From contig CAWCQQ010000001.1 in the NCBI GenBank assembly GCA_963797675.1, positions 372,001 to 436,000 on the forward strand: a stretch of DNA of 64,000 nt, given 5' to 3'. This DNA comes from DASQPR01 sp963797675 (GTDB lineage Bacteria; Actinomycetota; Actinomycetes; Mycobacteriales; Micromonosporaceae). The position numbers were made by a program, and so were the translations under genes. Below are positions 18,412 to 30,228 of this stretch, in pieces. The number at the start of each line of letters is the position of its first letter. The first letter of the stretch is position 1. The notes beneath the pieces were generated by a model that was given only the letters and a program-made list of their open reading frames with translations, ran no database searches and was not told the DNA's origin.

Positions 18412-19416
18412 GTGGTGATCCAACCAGAGCCGATGATCTCCGACGTCGCGCCAGAGGTGCCCGTAGCGGCGCCCGGCAAAGTGATCGAGGGTCGCTCACT
18501 CGGTCGGATCGCCTGGACGCGCCTCAAGCGTGACAAGGTTGCGCTGACCGGCGGCTTCTTCGTCGTATTCATCATTCTGGTCGCCATCTTCGCGCCACTG
18601 ATCGTGAAGGTGCTGGGCCATCCGCCAAACGACTTCCACCAGGACTACAAGAACCTGCTCGACCAGGACACCGGCGGCATGCCCAAGGGTGCTTGGGGCG
18701 GCGTGAGCTCGCACTACCTGTTCGGCATCGAGCCGGTCAACGGACGTGACGTGTTCAGTCGCGTGGTCTACGGTTCGCGCATCTCGCTCGGCATCGGATT
18801 CGGCGCCACGTTGCTGACGATCGTGATCGGCGTACCGCTCGGGGTCCTGGCCGGCTACTTCGGCGGCTGGGTGGATGGCGTGATCGGCCGGGCGATGGAT
18901 CTGTTCCTCGCGTTCCCGCTGGTCGTCTTCGCCCTCGCCATCGTCGGCGTACTCCCGTCGTCGGCGTTCGGGCTGTCCGGCAACGGTCTGCGGATCGCGA
19001 TCATGATCTTCGTGATCGGGTTCTTCAGCTGGCCGTACATCGCTCGTATCGTCCGCGGGCAGGTGCTGTCGCTGCGCGAACGCGAGTTCGTCGACGCCGC
19101 ACGCAGCCTCGGTGCCCGCAACGGCTACATCATCCGGCACGAACTGATCCCGAACCTGATGGCGCCGATCTTGATCTACGCCACGCTGCTCATCCCCGCG
19201 AACATCCTGTTCGAGGCTGCGCTGACGTACCTGGGGGTCGGCATCGTGCCGCCGACCGCGACGTGGGGCGGCATGATCTCGGATGCCTCGCAGTACTACC
19301 AGGTCGATCTCGCGTATCTGTTCTTCCCCGGCATGGCGATCTTCCTTACCGTGCTGGCCTTCAACCTTTTCGGCGACGGCCTGAGGGATGCGTTTGATCC
19401 CAAGGGCACCCGCTAG
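18412..19416 (+). CDS. Oligopeptide/dipeptide ABC transporter permease (DppC/OppC type)
   Basis: Integral membrane subunit of a peptide importer. N-terminal OppC segment GRIAWTRLKRDKVALTGGFF leads into helix 1 (FVVFIILVAIFAPLI). The transport domain has IGFGATLLTIVIGVPLGVLAGYFGGW, and the EAA loop EFVDAARSLGARNGYIIRHEL contacts the ATPases. It ends LFGDGLRDAFDPKGTR, the typical DppC tail. Intact in one frame. GTG 18412 is chosen for its upstream AGAGGGG; the frame is open from ATG 18361. Gene order here (C, substrate protein, B, D, F) differs from the common A-B-C-D-F. Confidence 0.9.
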   Translation: MVIQPEPMISDVAPEVPVAAPGKVIEGRSLGRIAWTRLKRDKVALTGGFFVVFIILVAIFAPLIVKVLGHPPNDFHQDYKNLLDQDTGGMPKGAWGGVSSHYLFGIEPVNGRDVFSRVVYGSRISLGIGFGATLLTIVIGVPLGVLAGYFGGWVDGVIGRAMDLFLAFPLVVFALAIVGVLPSSAFGLSGNGLRIAIMIFVIGFFSWPYIARIVRGQVLSLREREFVDAARSLGARNGYIIRHELIPNLMAPILIYATLLIPANILFEAALTYLGVGIVPPTATWGGMISDASQYYQVDLAYLFFPGMAIFLTVLAFNLFGDGLRDAFDPKGTR

Positions 19417-19490
19417 CGCCACCTCACGGGGACCACAACTCGGATCTCAAAGGTTCGTGACCCGAGCCGATTTATCAGGGAGGAATGCAA

Positions 19491-21266
19491 GTGAGACGAA
19501 GGACAAAGGTGCTAACGGTCGGAGCGGCCGTTCTAGCGCTCATGCTCACCGCCGCGTGCGGTTCGTCGGGCAAGCCGTCGACGACGCCGACGACTGCGGG
19601 AGGCGCAGCAGCGAAGCCGACCTTCAACGCGGCTCTCAACGCTGTCTTCAACCCGTCCGCCAAAAAGGGCGGCACCATCACCATGGCGATCACCCAGGAC
19701 TGGGACTCGGTCGACCCCGGTGACACCTACTATGCGCTGTCGTGGAACCTTGCACGCTTGTACAGCCGGTCGCTGGTCATGTTCGACCCGACGCCCGGCG
19801 CCGACGGCAACAAGCTCGTCCCGGACCTTGCCACCTCGCTCGGTGTCCCCACCGATGGCGGTAAGACCTGGACGTACCACATCCGTCAGGGCGTCAAGTT
19901 CTCCGACGGCACCGAGGTCACGTCCAAGGACGTCAAGTACGGCGTACTCCGTTCGCTGGACAAGGCTGTCCTCGTGAACGGCCCGACCTACTTCAACGAC
20001 TGGCTCGAACCTGCCGGCCGGTTACACGGGCCCCTACAAGGACCCGAACGTCAACACCGACCAGGCGATCTCGACGCCGGACAACTACACGATCGTGTTC
20101 CACCTCAAGGCAGCCATTCGGTGGGTTCGACTACTTCGCGATGCTCCCGTCGACGGCACCCGTGCCGCAGGCCAAGGACACCGGCGCGAACTACAAGAAC
20201 AACGTCGTCTCGTCCGGCCCGTACATGTTCAAGAACTACGTGGCAGGCAAGGGCTTCGACCTCGTTCGCAACCCTTACTGGGACGCGTCGACCGACCCGA
20301 TGCGCAAGGCGCTTCCGGACAGCTACCACGTCGAACTCGGCATCGCCGCGGCCGACCTGGACAACCAGCTGATCGCGGGCACCATCCAGGTTGACCTCGC
20401 CGGCACCGGCGTGCAGACGGCAACGCTGCCGAAGGTGCTCAATGACGCGACGTTGAAGGCTCGGGCGGATAACCCGACCTCGGCTCGCCTCTGGTACACG
20501 TCGATCCTGCCGTCGGTCAAGCCGCTCGACAACATCTCCTGCCGTGAGGCAGTCATGTACGCGGCCGACAAGACCGGCTACCAGGCCGCCTACGGTGGTC
20601 CGCTGGCCGGTGGCGACATCGCGACCAGCATCATGCCGCCGATCATCCCGGGCTACCAGCAGACGGATGAGTTCCCCGACGGCGCCGACCACACCGGTGA
20701 CGACACCAAGGCCAAGGCTGCTCTCGTAGCCTGTGGCATGCCGAACGGCTTCTCGACGACGATCGCGTACCGCTCGGACCGTCCGAAGGAGCAGGCCACT
20801 GCGGAGTCGCTGCAGCAGTCGCTCGGCAAGGTCGGCATCAAGCTGACGCTCAAGGGCATCCCGACCGAGCGACTACTTCTCGACCGACGTCGGCCGCCCG
20901 CAGTACGACATCGACAACGGAATCGGTCTGGCCACGAACGGCTGGGGCGCTGACTGGAACAACGGCTTCGGCTTCCTCCAGCAGATCGTTGACGGCCGGG
21001 TCATCCGTGCCACCGGTGGCTCGTCGAACCTGAGCGTCAACGTCCCGGCGATCAACACGATGATCGACGGTGCGATGGCCGAGACGAACGCCGACAAGGC
21101 GAACTCGGACTGGGCAGCCGTCGACAAGGCCGTCATGGACCAGGCAGTCATGCTGCCGGGTGTGTGGGCCAAGGCGGTCACGCTCCGTGGCGTCGGACTG
21201 ACGAACGTCTTCGTCAACCAGGCGTTCGGGCAGTACGACTACCTGTCCCTGGGCGCTGCTTCCTAA
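19491..21266 (+). CDS. Peptide ABC transporter substrate-binding lipoprotein (family 5)
   Basis: Extracytoplasmic solute-binding protein (DppA/OppA family, about 590 aa). Signal peptide with lipobox LMLTAAC, so it should be a lipid-anchored lipoprotein. Family blocks: TITMAITQDWDSVDPGDTYY, TYHIRQGVKFSDGTEVTSKD, SSGPYMFKNYVAGKGFDLVR. GTG 19491 is preferred because the GGGAGG is correctly spaced from it, too close to ATG 19485. Single extra bases at 20007, 20119 and 20870 break the frame; removing them gives a continuous protein ending YDYLSLGAAS. A hairpin follows and separates it from the second permease. Confidence 0.9.
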
Positions 21267-21312
21267 GCTCGCCCGACGGCGGCGTTTCAACGAAAGAAGG
21301 TGAAGGCATTGT

Positions 21313-21344
21313 GGCGGCCGGTCGGATAACACCGGCCGGCCGCC
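21313..21344 (+). terminator. Intercistronic hairpin after the substrate-binding gene
   Basis: Nine-bp stem GGCGGCCGG/CCGGCCGCC with a 14-base loop, inside the operon between the binding-protein gene and dppB. Such stems commonly protect or partly terminate the transcript so that the binding protein is made in excess. Confidence 0.55.
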
Positions 21345-21357
21345 CGGGCCGAGGAAT

Positions 21358-22374
21358 GTGATCGCATACATCCTGCGCAGGTTGATCACCGCGGTGATCA
21401 TGTTGTTCGTGATCAGTGCGATCACATTCCTGATCTTCTTCGGGCTGCCGCGCCTGTCCGGTGCGTCGCCGGCGACGCTTCGCCGCGCGGTACACCGGAA
21501 AGTCGCTCAACGAGCAGCAGAGCATCGATATCGCCAAGCGGCTCGGCTTCTTCGACCCGCTGTACGTGCAGTACGGCCGGTGGGCGAAGGCGGTCGTCGT
21601 CGGCGCCGACTACAACTACGGCAACGGCGTCGAGCACTGCCCGGCGCCGTGCCTCGGCTACTCGTTCATCACGCAGGAGCCGGTCTGGCCGGACATCACC
21701 AGCCGGTTGCCGGTGACGCTCTCGCTGGCCGGCGGCGCGGCCCTCATCTGGCTGGTCGGCGGCGTCGCCGCGGGCGTGCTCTCGGCACTGAAACGCGGAA
21801 GCATCTTCGACCGAGCCGCCATGGGCGTCGCACTGGCCGGTGTGTCGCTGCCGATCTTCTTCACCGGACTCGTGGCGCTCGCTCTGTTCAGTTACAAACT
21901 CGGCTGGACCGCGCCCGGCGGCACATATACGCCGATCACGCAGAATCCGCTGACATGGGCGTACGACTTGATCTTGCCGTGGATTGCGCTCGCGTTCCTC
22001 TACGCGGCCGACCTACGCCCGGCTGACCCGCGCCGGCATGCTCGACACGATGGGCGAGGACTACATCCGTACGGCGCGAGCGAAGGGCCTGCGCGAGCGC
22101 AACGTCGTGGTCAAGCACGGACTGCGGGCCGCGTTGACGCCGATCGTCACGGTCTTCGGTCTCGACCTCGGCCTGCTGCTCGGCGGCGCGATCCTGACCG
22201 AGTCGGTGTTCTCGCTGCAGGGCGTCGGCAAGATGGCGATCGACGCGATCACCGCCAACGACCTACCGAAGATCATGGGCGTCACCATGCTGGCGACGTT
22301 CTTCATCGTGATCGCGAATCTGATCGTCGACGTCCTCTATGCCGTCGTCGACCCGCGAGTGAGGGTCGCGATGA
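21358..22374 (+). CDS. Oligopeptide/dipeptide ABC transporter permease (DppB/OppB type)
   Basis: Starts IAYILRRLITAVIMLFVISAITFLIFFGLP, the typical DppB first helix. After an extra T at 21480 comes RYTGKSLNEQQSIDIAKRLGF, then permease helices (LPVTLSLAGGAALIWLVGG, VSLPIFFTGLVALALF) and, after an extra G at 22010, ARLTRAGMLDTMGEDYIRTA with the EAA loop ARAKGLRERNVVVKHGLRAA and the end VDVLYAVVDPRVRV. The natural stop is probably the TGA overlapping the dppD ATG (ATGA, 22371-22374), with one more indel nearby; otherwise the frame runs to 22436. Confidence 0.87.
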
Positions 22375-23439
22375 CCACGACAGTGCGAGACCCGACGCGA
22401 CGCGCGAGCCGCTCACGGCGTTCCTTGAGTCCGTGACCTCAAGATTCACTTCCCGACCGAAGACGGCGTCGTCAAGTCGGTCGACGGGGTGTCGTTCTCG
22501 CTGGAGCGTGGCAAGACGCTCGGCATCGTCGGCGAATCGGGTTCCGGCAAGTCGGTGACCAGCCTCGGCATCCTCGGCCTGCACAATCGACGCAATGCGC
22601 GGGTGTCCGGCGAGATCTGGCTGGACGGCCAGGAGCTGGTCGGCGCGTCACCGGAGACGGTCCGCAAGCTGCGCGGTCAGAAGATGGCGATGATCTTCCA
22701 GGATCCGCTGTCGTCGCTGCACCCGTTCTACACGGTCGGCCATCAGATCATCGAGTCCTACCGGATCCACAACAAGGTCTCGAAGTCGGCCGCCCGCAGG
22801 CACGCGATCGACCTGCTCGGCCGGGTCGGTATCCCGCAGCCGAACAAGCGGGTCGACGACCATCCGCACCAGTTCTCCGGCGGTATGCGTCAGCGCGCGA
22901 TGATCGCGATGGCGCTGTCCTGCGATCCGCAGCTGCTGATTGCGGACGAGCCGACGACCGCGCTCGACGTGACGGTCCAGGCGCAGATCCTCGACCTGAT
23001 GCGCGATCTCCAGCGGGAGTTCAACTCGGCGCTGATCATCATCACGCACGATCTCGGCGTGGTGGCCGAACTGGCCGACGACGTCCTCGTCATGTACGGC
23101 GGCAAGTGCATCGAGCACGCCTCCGCGATCGACATCTTCGAGCGGCCGGAGCACCCGTACACGTGGGGGCTGCTCGGATCGATGCCGCGCCTCGACCGGC
23201 CGATCTCCGACCGGCTGATCCCGATCAAGGGCACGCCGCCGTCGCTGATCAACATCCCGTCCGGCTGCGCGTTCCACCCCCGCTGCGCGTACGAGCGACT
23301 CACCGCACGGTGCGGGCCAGTCACCGATGTGCCGGAACTGGTCGGACCCCCATCGCCATCTGGTGCGGTGTCACCTGCCGGCGAAGACTCGGCAACAGAT
23401 CTGGACCGACGAGATCAAGCCGAAGCTGGAGAGTGGCGT

Positions 23440-23443
<4 letters not shown>
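22371..23443 (+). CDS. Peptide ABC transporter ATP-binding protein (DppD/OppD type)
   Basis: ATPase subunit, about 355 aa. LKIHFPTEDGVVKSVDGVSF, Walker A GIVGESGSGKSVTSLGILGL, Q-loop MAMIFQDPLSSLHP, signature FSGGMRQRAMIAMALSCDP, Walker B LLIADEPTTALDVTVQAQI, H-loop IIITHDLGVVAE, and the C-terminal oligopeptide-transporter segment GTPPSLINIPSGCAFHPRC with Fe-S-like Cys residues. Breaks near 22400-22440 affect the first residues. An indel in the C-run near 23347 makes the frame run into the next ATPase, but the alternative frame ends naturally (HLVRCHLPAKTRQQIW...SGV) at TGA 23441-23443, overlapping the dppF start as ATGA. Confidence 0.9.
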
Positions 23444-24517
<1,074 letters not shown>

Positions 24518-24532
24518 CCGCTCCATATAAAG

Positions 24533-24566
24533 AAACAGCCCGCAAGCGACAGCTTGCGGGCTGTTT
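24533..24566. terminator. Bidirectional terminator between dppF and leuA
   Basis: Perfect 15-bp stem AAACAGCCCGCAAGC/GCTTGCGGGCTGTTT with a 4-base loop, flanked by A-rich and T-rich ends, between two convergent genes. It should stop transcription from both sides. Confidence 0.92.
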
Positions 24567-24602
24567 CGATCGGAGCCTTCCGATCGTTCCGACGGGTCGT
24601 GC

Positions 24603-26341
24603 CTACCGGCGGTTTACCGCGCTGGTCACCGCTCGCAGCGATGCCGTGACGATGTTCGCGTCGACGCCGACACCCCAGCGCACGACGCCGTCGACCTCGC
24701 ACTCGACGTACGCGGCGGCCTGCGCATCGCCACCCGAGGACAGCGCGTGCTCGGCGTAGTCCAGGACGCGTACCGAGATATCCAGATCGGCCAGCGCCCG
24801 GATGAGCGCGTCGATCGGGCCGTTTCCGACGCCGGTCAACTCGATCGGCCTGGTCGTTCGACGGTACCGGACACGGTGAGCTCGAACTTGTCGTCGACCG
24901 TCGCCGTGCGTGTACGACGCGATCTCGAACCGCGGCGATTCTGGTGACCGACGATGTACTCGGTCGAGAAGATGTCCCACATCAGCTCGGGCGACACCTC
25001 GCCACCCTCGCCGTCGGTGTGCCGCTGGACCACGCCGGAGAACTCGATCTGCAGGCGGCGCGGCAGTTCGAGATGGTGCTCGGTCTTCATGATGTACGCG
25101 ACGCCGCCCTTGCCGGACTGCGAGTTGACCCGGATCACCGCCTCGTAGCTGCGGCCGATGTCATGCGGGTCGATCGGCAGGTAGGGCACCGCCCACTTGT
25201 GCTGGTCGACCGGCACTCCGGCCGCTGCCGCGTCGGCGTTCAGCGCGTCGAAGCCCTTGTTGATCGCGTCCTGGTGCGAGCCGGAGAACGCGGTGAAGAC
25301 CAGGTCGCCGGCGTACGGGTGCCGCTCGTGTACGGGCAGCTGGTTGCAGTACTCGACGGTTCGGCGTACTTCTTCGATGTTGTCGAAGTTGATCTGCGGA
25401 TCGATGCCGTGGCTGAACAGGTTCAGGCCGAGCGTGACCAGGTCGACGTTGCCGGTCCGCTCGCCGTTGCCGAACAGGCAGCCCTCGACGCGGTCGGCGC
25501 CGGCCAGCACGCCCAGCTCGGCGGCGGCCACGCCGGTGCCGCGGTCGTTGTGCGGGTGCAGGCTCAGCACGACCGAGTCGCGCCGGGGCAGGTGCCGGTG
25601 CATCCACTCGATCGAGTCGGCATAGACGTTCGGCATCGCCATCTCGACCGTGGCCGGCAGGTTGATGATGATCGGCCGGTCCGGCGTCGGGTCGATCACG
25701 TCGATCACCTTCGAGCAGACGTCCAGCGCGTATTCGAGTTCGGTGCCGGTGTAGCTCTCCGGCGAATACTCGTAGTAGATCTCGGTGTCCGGCGTGAGCA
25801 TCTCGGCGTACTTCTTGCAGAGCGCGCGCGCCCTGCGTCGCGATGGCGGTGATGCCGTCGCGGTCGAGCCCGAACACGACCCGGCGCTGCAGCGTCGACG
25901 TCGAGTTGTAGAAGTGGACGATCGCGCGCTTCGCGCCGCGCAGCGACTCGAAGGTGCGCTCGATCAGCGGCTCGCGGCACTGCGTCAGCACCTGGATCGT
26001 GACGTCGTCCGGGATCAGGTCCTGCTCGATCAGCTGCCGGATGAAGTCGAAGTCGGTCTGGCTCGCGGACGGGAATCCGACCTCGATCTCCTTGTAGCCC
26101 ATCGCCACGAGCAGCGCGAACATCCGTCGCTTGCGCTCGGGGGACATCGGATCGATCAGCGCCTGGTTGCCGTCCCGAAGATCAACAGCACACCAGCGCG
26201 GCGCCGTCTTCGACGTGCCGGCCCGGCCACTGGCGGTTCGGGAAGATCAACGACAAATTCATTCTGGTACGCCGTGTAGCGCTGGAACGGCATCCGGCTG
26301 GTGGTCTGCGTTGCGAATGGATTATCCGTGGAAACGGACAT
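24603..26341 (-). CDS. leuA: 2-isopropylmalate synthase
   Basis: First committed enzyme of leucine synthesis; condenses acetyl-CoA with 2-oxoisovalerate. About 578 aa, the long actinobacterial form starting near MPFQRYTAYQ. The TIM-barrel domain contains GYKEIEVGFPSASQTDFDF, VLTQCREPLIERTFESL, metal-binding LSLHPHNDRGTG, and GCLFGNGERTGNVDLVTLGLN; the C-terminal regulatory domain, where leucine binds, ends AYVECEVDGVVRWGVGVDAN. Breaks near 26175, 25833, 24915 and 24850. Start ATG 26341. Monocistronic by position, between the dppF terminator and a long leader. Confidence 0.95.
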
Positions 26342-26353
26342 CGTGGCACCTGC

Positions 26354-26365
26354 TCACGTTCGTGA
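26354..26365. promoter_or_regulatory. Short inverted repeat close to the leuA start
   Basis: TCACG and CGTGA arms separated by two bases, ending about a dozen bases before the leuA translation start. A second palindrome, CGACGC-T-GCGTCG, lies at 26431-26443. Either could be an operator; neither matches a site I can name. Confidence 0.3.
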
Positions 26366-26482
26366 AACGGTCATGCACATGTTTTGTCGAGGGAAATCAG
26401 CCTGGCACGAGGATTTCCGCTCACCGGACGCGACGCTGCGTCGACGGGGAGAAAACAGAAGGTGGGGCGGCGCGCGCTAACC

Positions 26483-26519
26483 CCGCGACGGGGTGCGCCA
26501 CAAAGGGGCCCCGTCGCGG
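26483..26519 (-). promoter_or_regulatory. Strong hairpin in the leuA leader
   Basis: Perfect 11-bp GC stem CCGCGACGGGG/CCCCGTCGCGG with a 15-base loop, about 140-180 bases upstream of leuA. It could be the terminator of the upstream lipoprotein gene or part of a leu attenuator. I found no leucine-rich leader peptide, so attenuation is unsupported. Confidence 0.45.
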
Positions 26520-26585
26520 CAGCGAAGAAGGAGGGCCTGCCACGACACATAGACAGGTTACGTGAAGGGTTACCGATTTGGCCAG

Positions 26586-27576
26586 TTAGCGCGGCCGTCC
26601 AGCGCCGGTCGCGCTCGCCGATCTCAGATCGTGGACGCTCGGCGAGTCGATCACGATGCGGTGGACGCTCTCGTGGGGATCGCCGGGCCGGGCGTGATCG
26701 GGCCGGGCAGGCGTGTTCGTCGGTGCGGCCGGTGCCGGCGTGCCGACGAGCGTCAGCGAGCGCGTCGCCAGCGTCATCGAGGTCAGGATGCCGCTCGGTT
26801 GGAAGCAGAAGATGCCCGGCCTCGACGACCGGCGCCAGCGACGCCGCGCTCGGCTCGACCGAGAAGCAGGTGCCGGACGAACCCGCGACCGGCTGCGCGG
26901 TGAACACCGAGATCGGCGCGTTGCGGCTGCTCAGGATCGTGAGCCAGTCGGTGAACGGGTGTTCCATCCGCGGGTCGTACCGGCTCGGTACGGTGTGCCC
27001 GGCCGCGGCCACCTTCACGCAGGCCGGCGCGGTGATCCTCGCGGGCGCGGGCGGCACGATCGGCGGCGACGCGCCCGGCGACGGGCTGGCCACCGGCGCG
27101 ACCGATGGCGGCCGGTGCGAGCGTCGTCGCGGATCCGCCGAGTGATGCACTGGTAGACGCCGTCCTTCGTGCTGACGATCGACACGTCGGCGCCGCCGCC
27201 GTCGCGCGCCACCGGGGACGTTCACGCTCCACGTGCCGTCCTGCGCGATCGATGCGACCACGGTCCGGTCCGGCATGGCCGTGCACCCGATAGCGTGTAC
27301 GCCGCGACGAACTTCTGGTCCTGCGCCGCCGCGGCGAGCCCGGCCAGCTGATCGGACGGATCGATCGTCGTCACCGGCGGGACGCTCGGCGGATCCGATC
27401 TGCGGTGGGTGAGTCCGGCCACATCCGGCCACGCCGAGAGTCGTGACAAATAGGGCAAGCGTCAGCGAAGTCACCGTGCCGGGGCGTTTTAGCAGGGTAA
27501 CTGGCACGTACACAGGGCCATTGTTGACCACGACAGGGCCGGATGGTGGGATCGACGCTCCGGGCTGTTGGGGCAC
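26586..27576 (-). CDS. Hypothetical secreted or membrane-anchored protein
   Basis: Not recognised. From ATG 27576 it has a Pro-rich cytoplasmic start (MPQQPGASIPPSGPVVV), one hydrophobic segment (VTSLTLALFVTTLGVAGCG) that could be a signal anchor or, with the final Cys, a lipobox-like site, and a hydrophilic exterior. Later frames contribute DPSDQLAGLAAAAQDQKFVA, CTAMPDRTVVASIAQDGTWS, a Pro/Ser/Ala linker, and PRMEHPFTDWLTILSSRNAP, ending HDLRSASATGAGRPR. At least four breaks (about 27400, 27300, 27090 and 26830). Divergent from lysC, so the start region may overlap its promoter. Confidence 0.5.
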
Positions 27577-27645
27577 GCCGGTAGCCTAGTGGGCGCACGC
27601 CGACGTGCAGCCGAAACATTTCCCATTTCCGTTGGAGGTGCGCCC

Positions 27646-28913
27646 GTGGCGCTCGTCGTACAGAAATACGGCGGTTCCTCGGTTGCCAACGCCGAGCGGA
27701 TCAAGCGGGTCGCCGAGCGCATCGTCGCCGCCCGCAAGGCCGGAAACGACGTCGTCGTGGTCGTCTCCGCGATGGGCGACACGACCGACGAACTGCTCGA
27801 CCTCGCTCACCAGGTCAGCCCACTGCCGCCCGGTCGTGAGCTGGACATGCTGCTCACCTCGGGCGAGCGGATCTCGATGGCGCTGCTCGCGATGGCGATT
27901 CACAATCTCGGATACGAGGCCCGGTCCTACACCGGTTCGCAGGCCGGGCGTGATCACGACGTCGTCGCACGGCAAGGCCCGCATCATCGACGTGACGCCG
28001 GGCCGCCTGCGGACCGCGCTGGACGAGGGCTCGATCGTGATCGTCGCCGGCTTCCAGGGCGTCGCCCAGGACACAAAGGACATCACGACGCTCGGGTCGC
28101 GGCGGATCCGACACGACCGCGGTCGCGGTCGCGGCGGCGCTGAACGCCGATGTCTGCGAGATCTACACCGACGTCGACGGCGTCTACACCGCCGATCCCC
28201 GGATCGTGCCGAACGCGCGCCGGATCGACACGATCACGTACGAGGAAATGCTCGAACTCGCGGCCTGTGGCGCGAAGGTGCTGATGCTGCGCTGCGTGGA
28301 ATACGCGCGCCGGTTCAACCTGCCGATCCACGTCCGTTCGTCCTACACCAACCACCCCGGCACCACCGTTACCGGCTCGATGGAGGACCTACCCGTGGAG
28401 CAAGCACTGATCACCGGCGTTGCACACGAGCGCCACGAAGCGAAGATCACCGTCGTCGGCGTACCGGACGAGCCCGGCTACGCCGCGGTGATCTTCGAGA
28501 CGGTCGCCGCCGCCGAGACCAACATCGACATGATCGTGCAGAACATCTCGACCGAGGGCTCCGCGCGTACGGACATCTCGTTCACGCTGCCGACGAGCGA
28601 GGGCCCGGTCGCCATGGCCGCGCTCGGAAAGCAGCAGGAGAAGCTCGGCTTCAAGGCGCTGCTCTTCGACGACCACATCGGTAAGGTGTCGTTGATCGGC
28701 GCCGGCATGCGGTCGCACCCCGGTGTGGCGGCGAAGTTCTTCGGCGCGCTCGGCGAGGCCGGCGTGAACATCGAGATGATCTCCACCTCGGAGATCCGGG
28801 TCTCGGTCGTGTGCCGCGACACCGATCTGGACGCCGCAGTACGCGCCGTGCACGATGCATTCGCGCTGGGCAGTGACGAAGAGGCCGTGGTACACGGCGG
28901 GACGGGACGGTAA
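27646..28913 (+). CDS. lysC: Aspartate kinase
   Basis: Phosphorylates aspartate, first step to lysine, threonine, methionine and diaminopimelate. GTG 27646 with GGAGG nine bases before. Kinase domain: ALVVQKYGGSSVANAERIKR (KYGGTS-type), VVVVSAMGDTTDELLDLA, MLLTSGERISMALLAMAI, then SSHGKARIIDVTPGRL and GRGGSDTTAVAVAAALNA after removing extra bases near 27948 and 28095. Two C-terminal ACT domains follow (ITVVGVPDEPGYAAVIFE and VSLIGAGMRSHPGVAAKFF), the feedback sites. 421 aa after correction. Pairs with asd four bases downstream. Confidence 0.96.
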
Positions 28914-28917
28914 CGAG

Positions 28918-29980
28918 ATGTCGAATCTGCCTACTCTGGCGGTCGTCGGTGCGACCGGAGCCGTCGGTACGGTGATGTGCGCGCTGCTGTCCGAGCGCGA
29001 GAACCGTTGGGGCGAGATCCGTCTTGTTCGCATCCGCTCGGTCGGCCGGCAAGAAGATCGTCGTACGCGGCGAGGAGCTGACCGTCGTCGCTCTGACGCC
29101 CGAGGCGTTCGACGGCGTCGACGTCGCGATGTTCGACGTACCCGATGAGATCTCGGCCGAGTGGGCGCCGATCGCGGTGTCGCGTGGCGCGATCGCGGTG
29201 GACAACTCCGGCGCGTTCCGGATGGACCCGGACGTGCCGCTGGTCGTTCCGGAGATCAATCCGGAGGCCGCCCGCAACCGGCCGAAGGGCATCATCGCGA
29301 ACGCGAACTGCACGACACTCTCGATGATCGTCGCGGTCGCCCCGCTGCACAACGAGTTCGGCCTGCGTGAGCTGGTGCTCGCCTCCTACCAGGCAGTCTC
29401 CGGCGGCGGCAAGCCCGGCGTCGACGCGCTGCTCAACCAGATCGAGAAGGTCGCCGGCAACCCGGCGATGGGCTCGCACACCGGCAACGTACGGCAGGCG
29501 ATCGGTGACGACCTGGGCCCGTTCGTGGCGCCGATCGCGATGAACGTGATCCCGTTCGCCGGCTCGGTGAAGGACGGCGGTTGGTCGTCGGAAGAGCTGA
29601 AGATGCGCAACGAGTCTCGCAAGATCCTCGGCCTGCCGGACCTGAAGGTCTCCGCCACGTGCGTACGCGTTCCGGTCGTCACCGGCCACTCGGTCGCGAT
29701 CCACGCGGTGTTCGGCACCGAGGTCGACGCCGACAGTGCTCGGGAAGTGCTGCAGAAGGCGCCCGGCGTGATCGTGGTCGACGATCCGGCCAACGGCGAC
29801 TTCCCGATGCCGATCGACGCGGTCGGCACCGATCCGTCCTGGGTCGGCCGGATTCGCCGGTCGATTGACGACCCGCGAGCGCTGGACCTGTTCGTCACCG
29901 GCGACAATTTGCGCAAGGGCGCGGCACTCAACACCGCGCAAATCGCCGAGTTACTCGCCACCGAATGGGTGGCACCGTAG
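28918..29980 (+). CDS. asd: Aspartate-semialdehyde dehydrogenase
   Basis: Second step of the aspartate pathway. NADP-binding TLAVVGATGAVGTVMCALL; extra T near 29024 separates it from the rest (KKIVVRGEELTVVALTPEAF). Active-site Cys in GIIANANCTTLSMIVAVAPL; catalytic His region GHSVAIHAVFG; substrate-binding SYQAVSGGGKPGVDALLNQI. About 353 aa, normal for the family. Begins four bases after lysC, ends at TAG 29980 and is followed by a textbook terminator, so lysC-asd is a closed operon. Confidence 0.96.
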
Positions 29981-29996
29981 ACAATCGCTCATTCAC

Positions 29997-30038
29997 AGCT
30001 GATCCCGGAGTCTTTGTGGCTCCGGGATCAGCTTTTTT
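29997..30038 (+). terminator. Rho-independent terminator after asd
   Basis: Perfect 14-bp stem AGCTGATCCCGGAG/CTCCGGGATCAGCT with a 9-base loop and a run of six T residues. Clear end of the lysC-asd transcript. Confidence 0.96.
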
Positions 30039-30084
30039 CATGGCGTTTCGCCCAAAGATAGGGTCCCTTTCCGCCGGTACGGTC

Positions 30085-30116
30085 TTGACACGGCAATTGC
30101 CATTTGGGTCTGATAT
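30085..30116 (+). promoter_or_regulatory. Possible promoter of the S53 peptidase gene
   Basis: Perfect -35 TTGACA at 30085-30090 and a weak -10 (TGATAT at 30111-30116, 20-base spacer; TCTGAT with an 18-base spacer is the alternative). About 115 bases upstream of the peptidase start, after the asd terminator. Confidence 0.4.
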
Positions 30117-30228
30117 GCGGGCCGGATTAAACCTTCGGTCATCCCCCGTTGCGCCCGCTTGCTGCGAATGCCCGAATCCCTCGGACGGCGTACCAGCGCG
30201 TGCTTTTTGTTTTCCCGAAAGGAGATCC

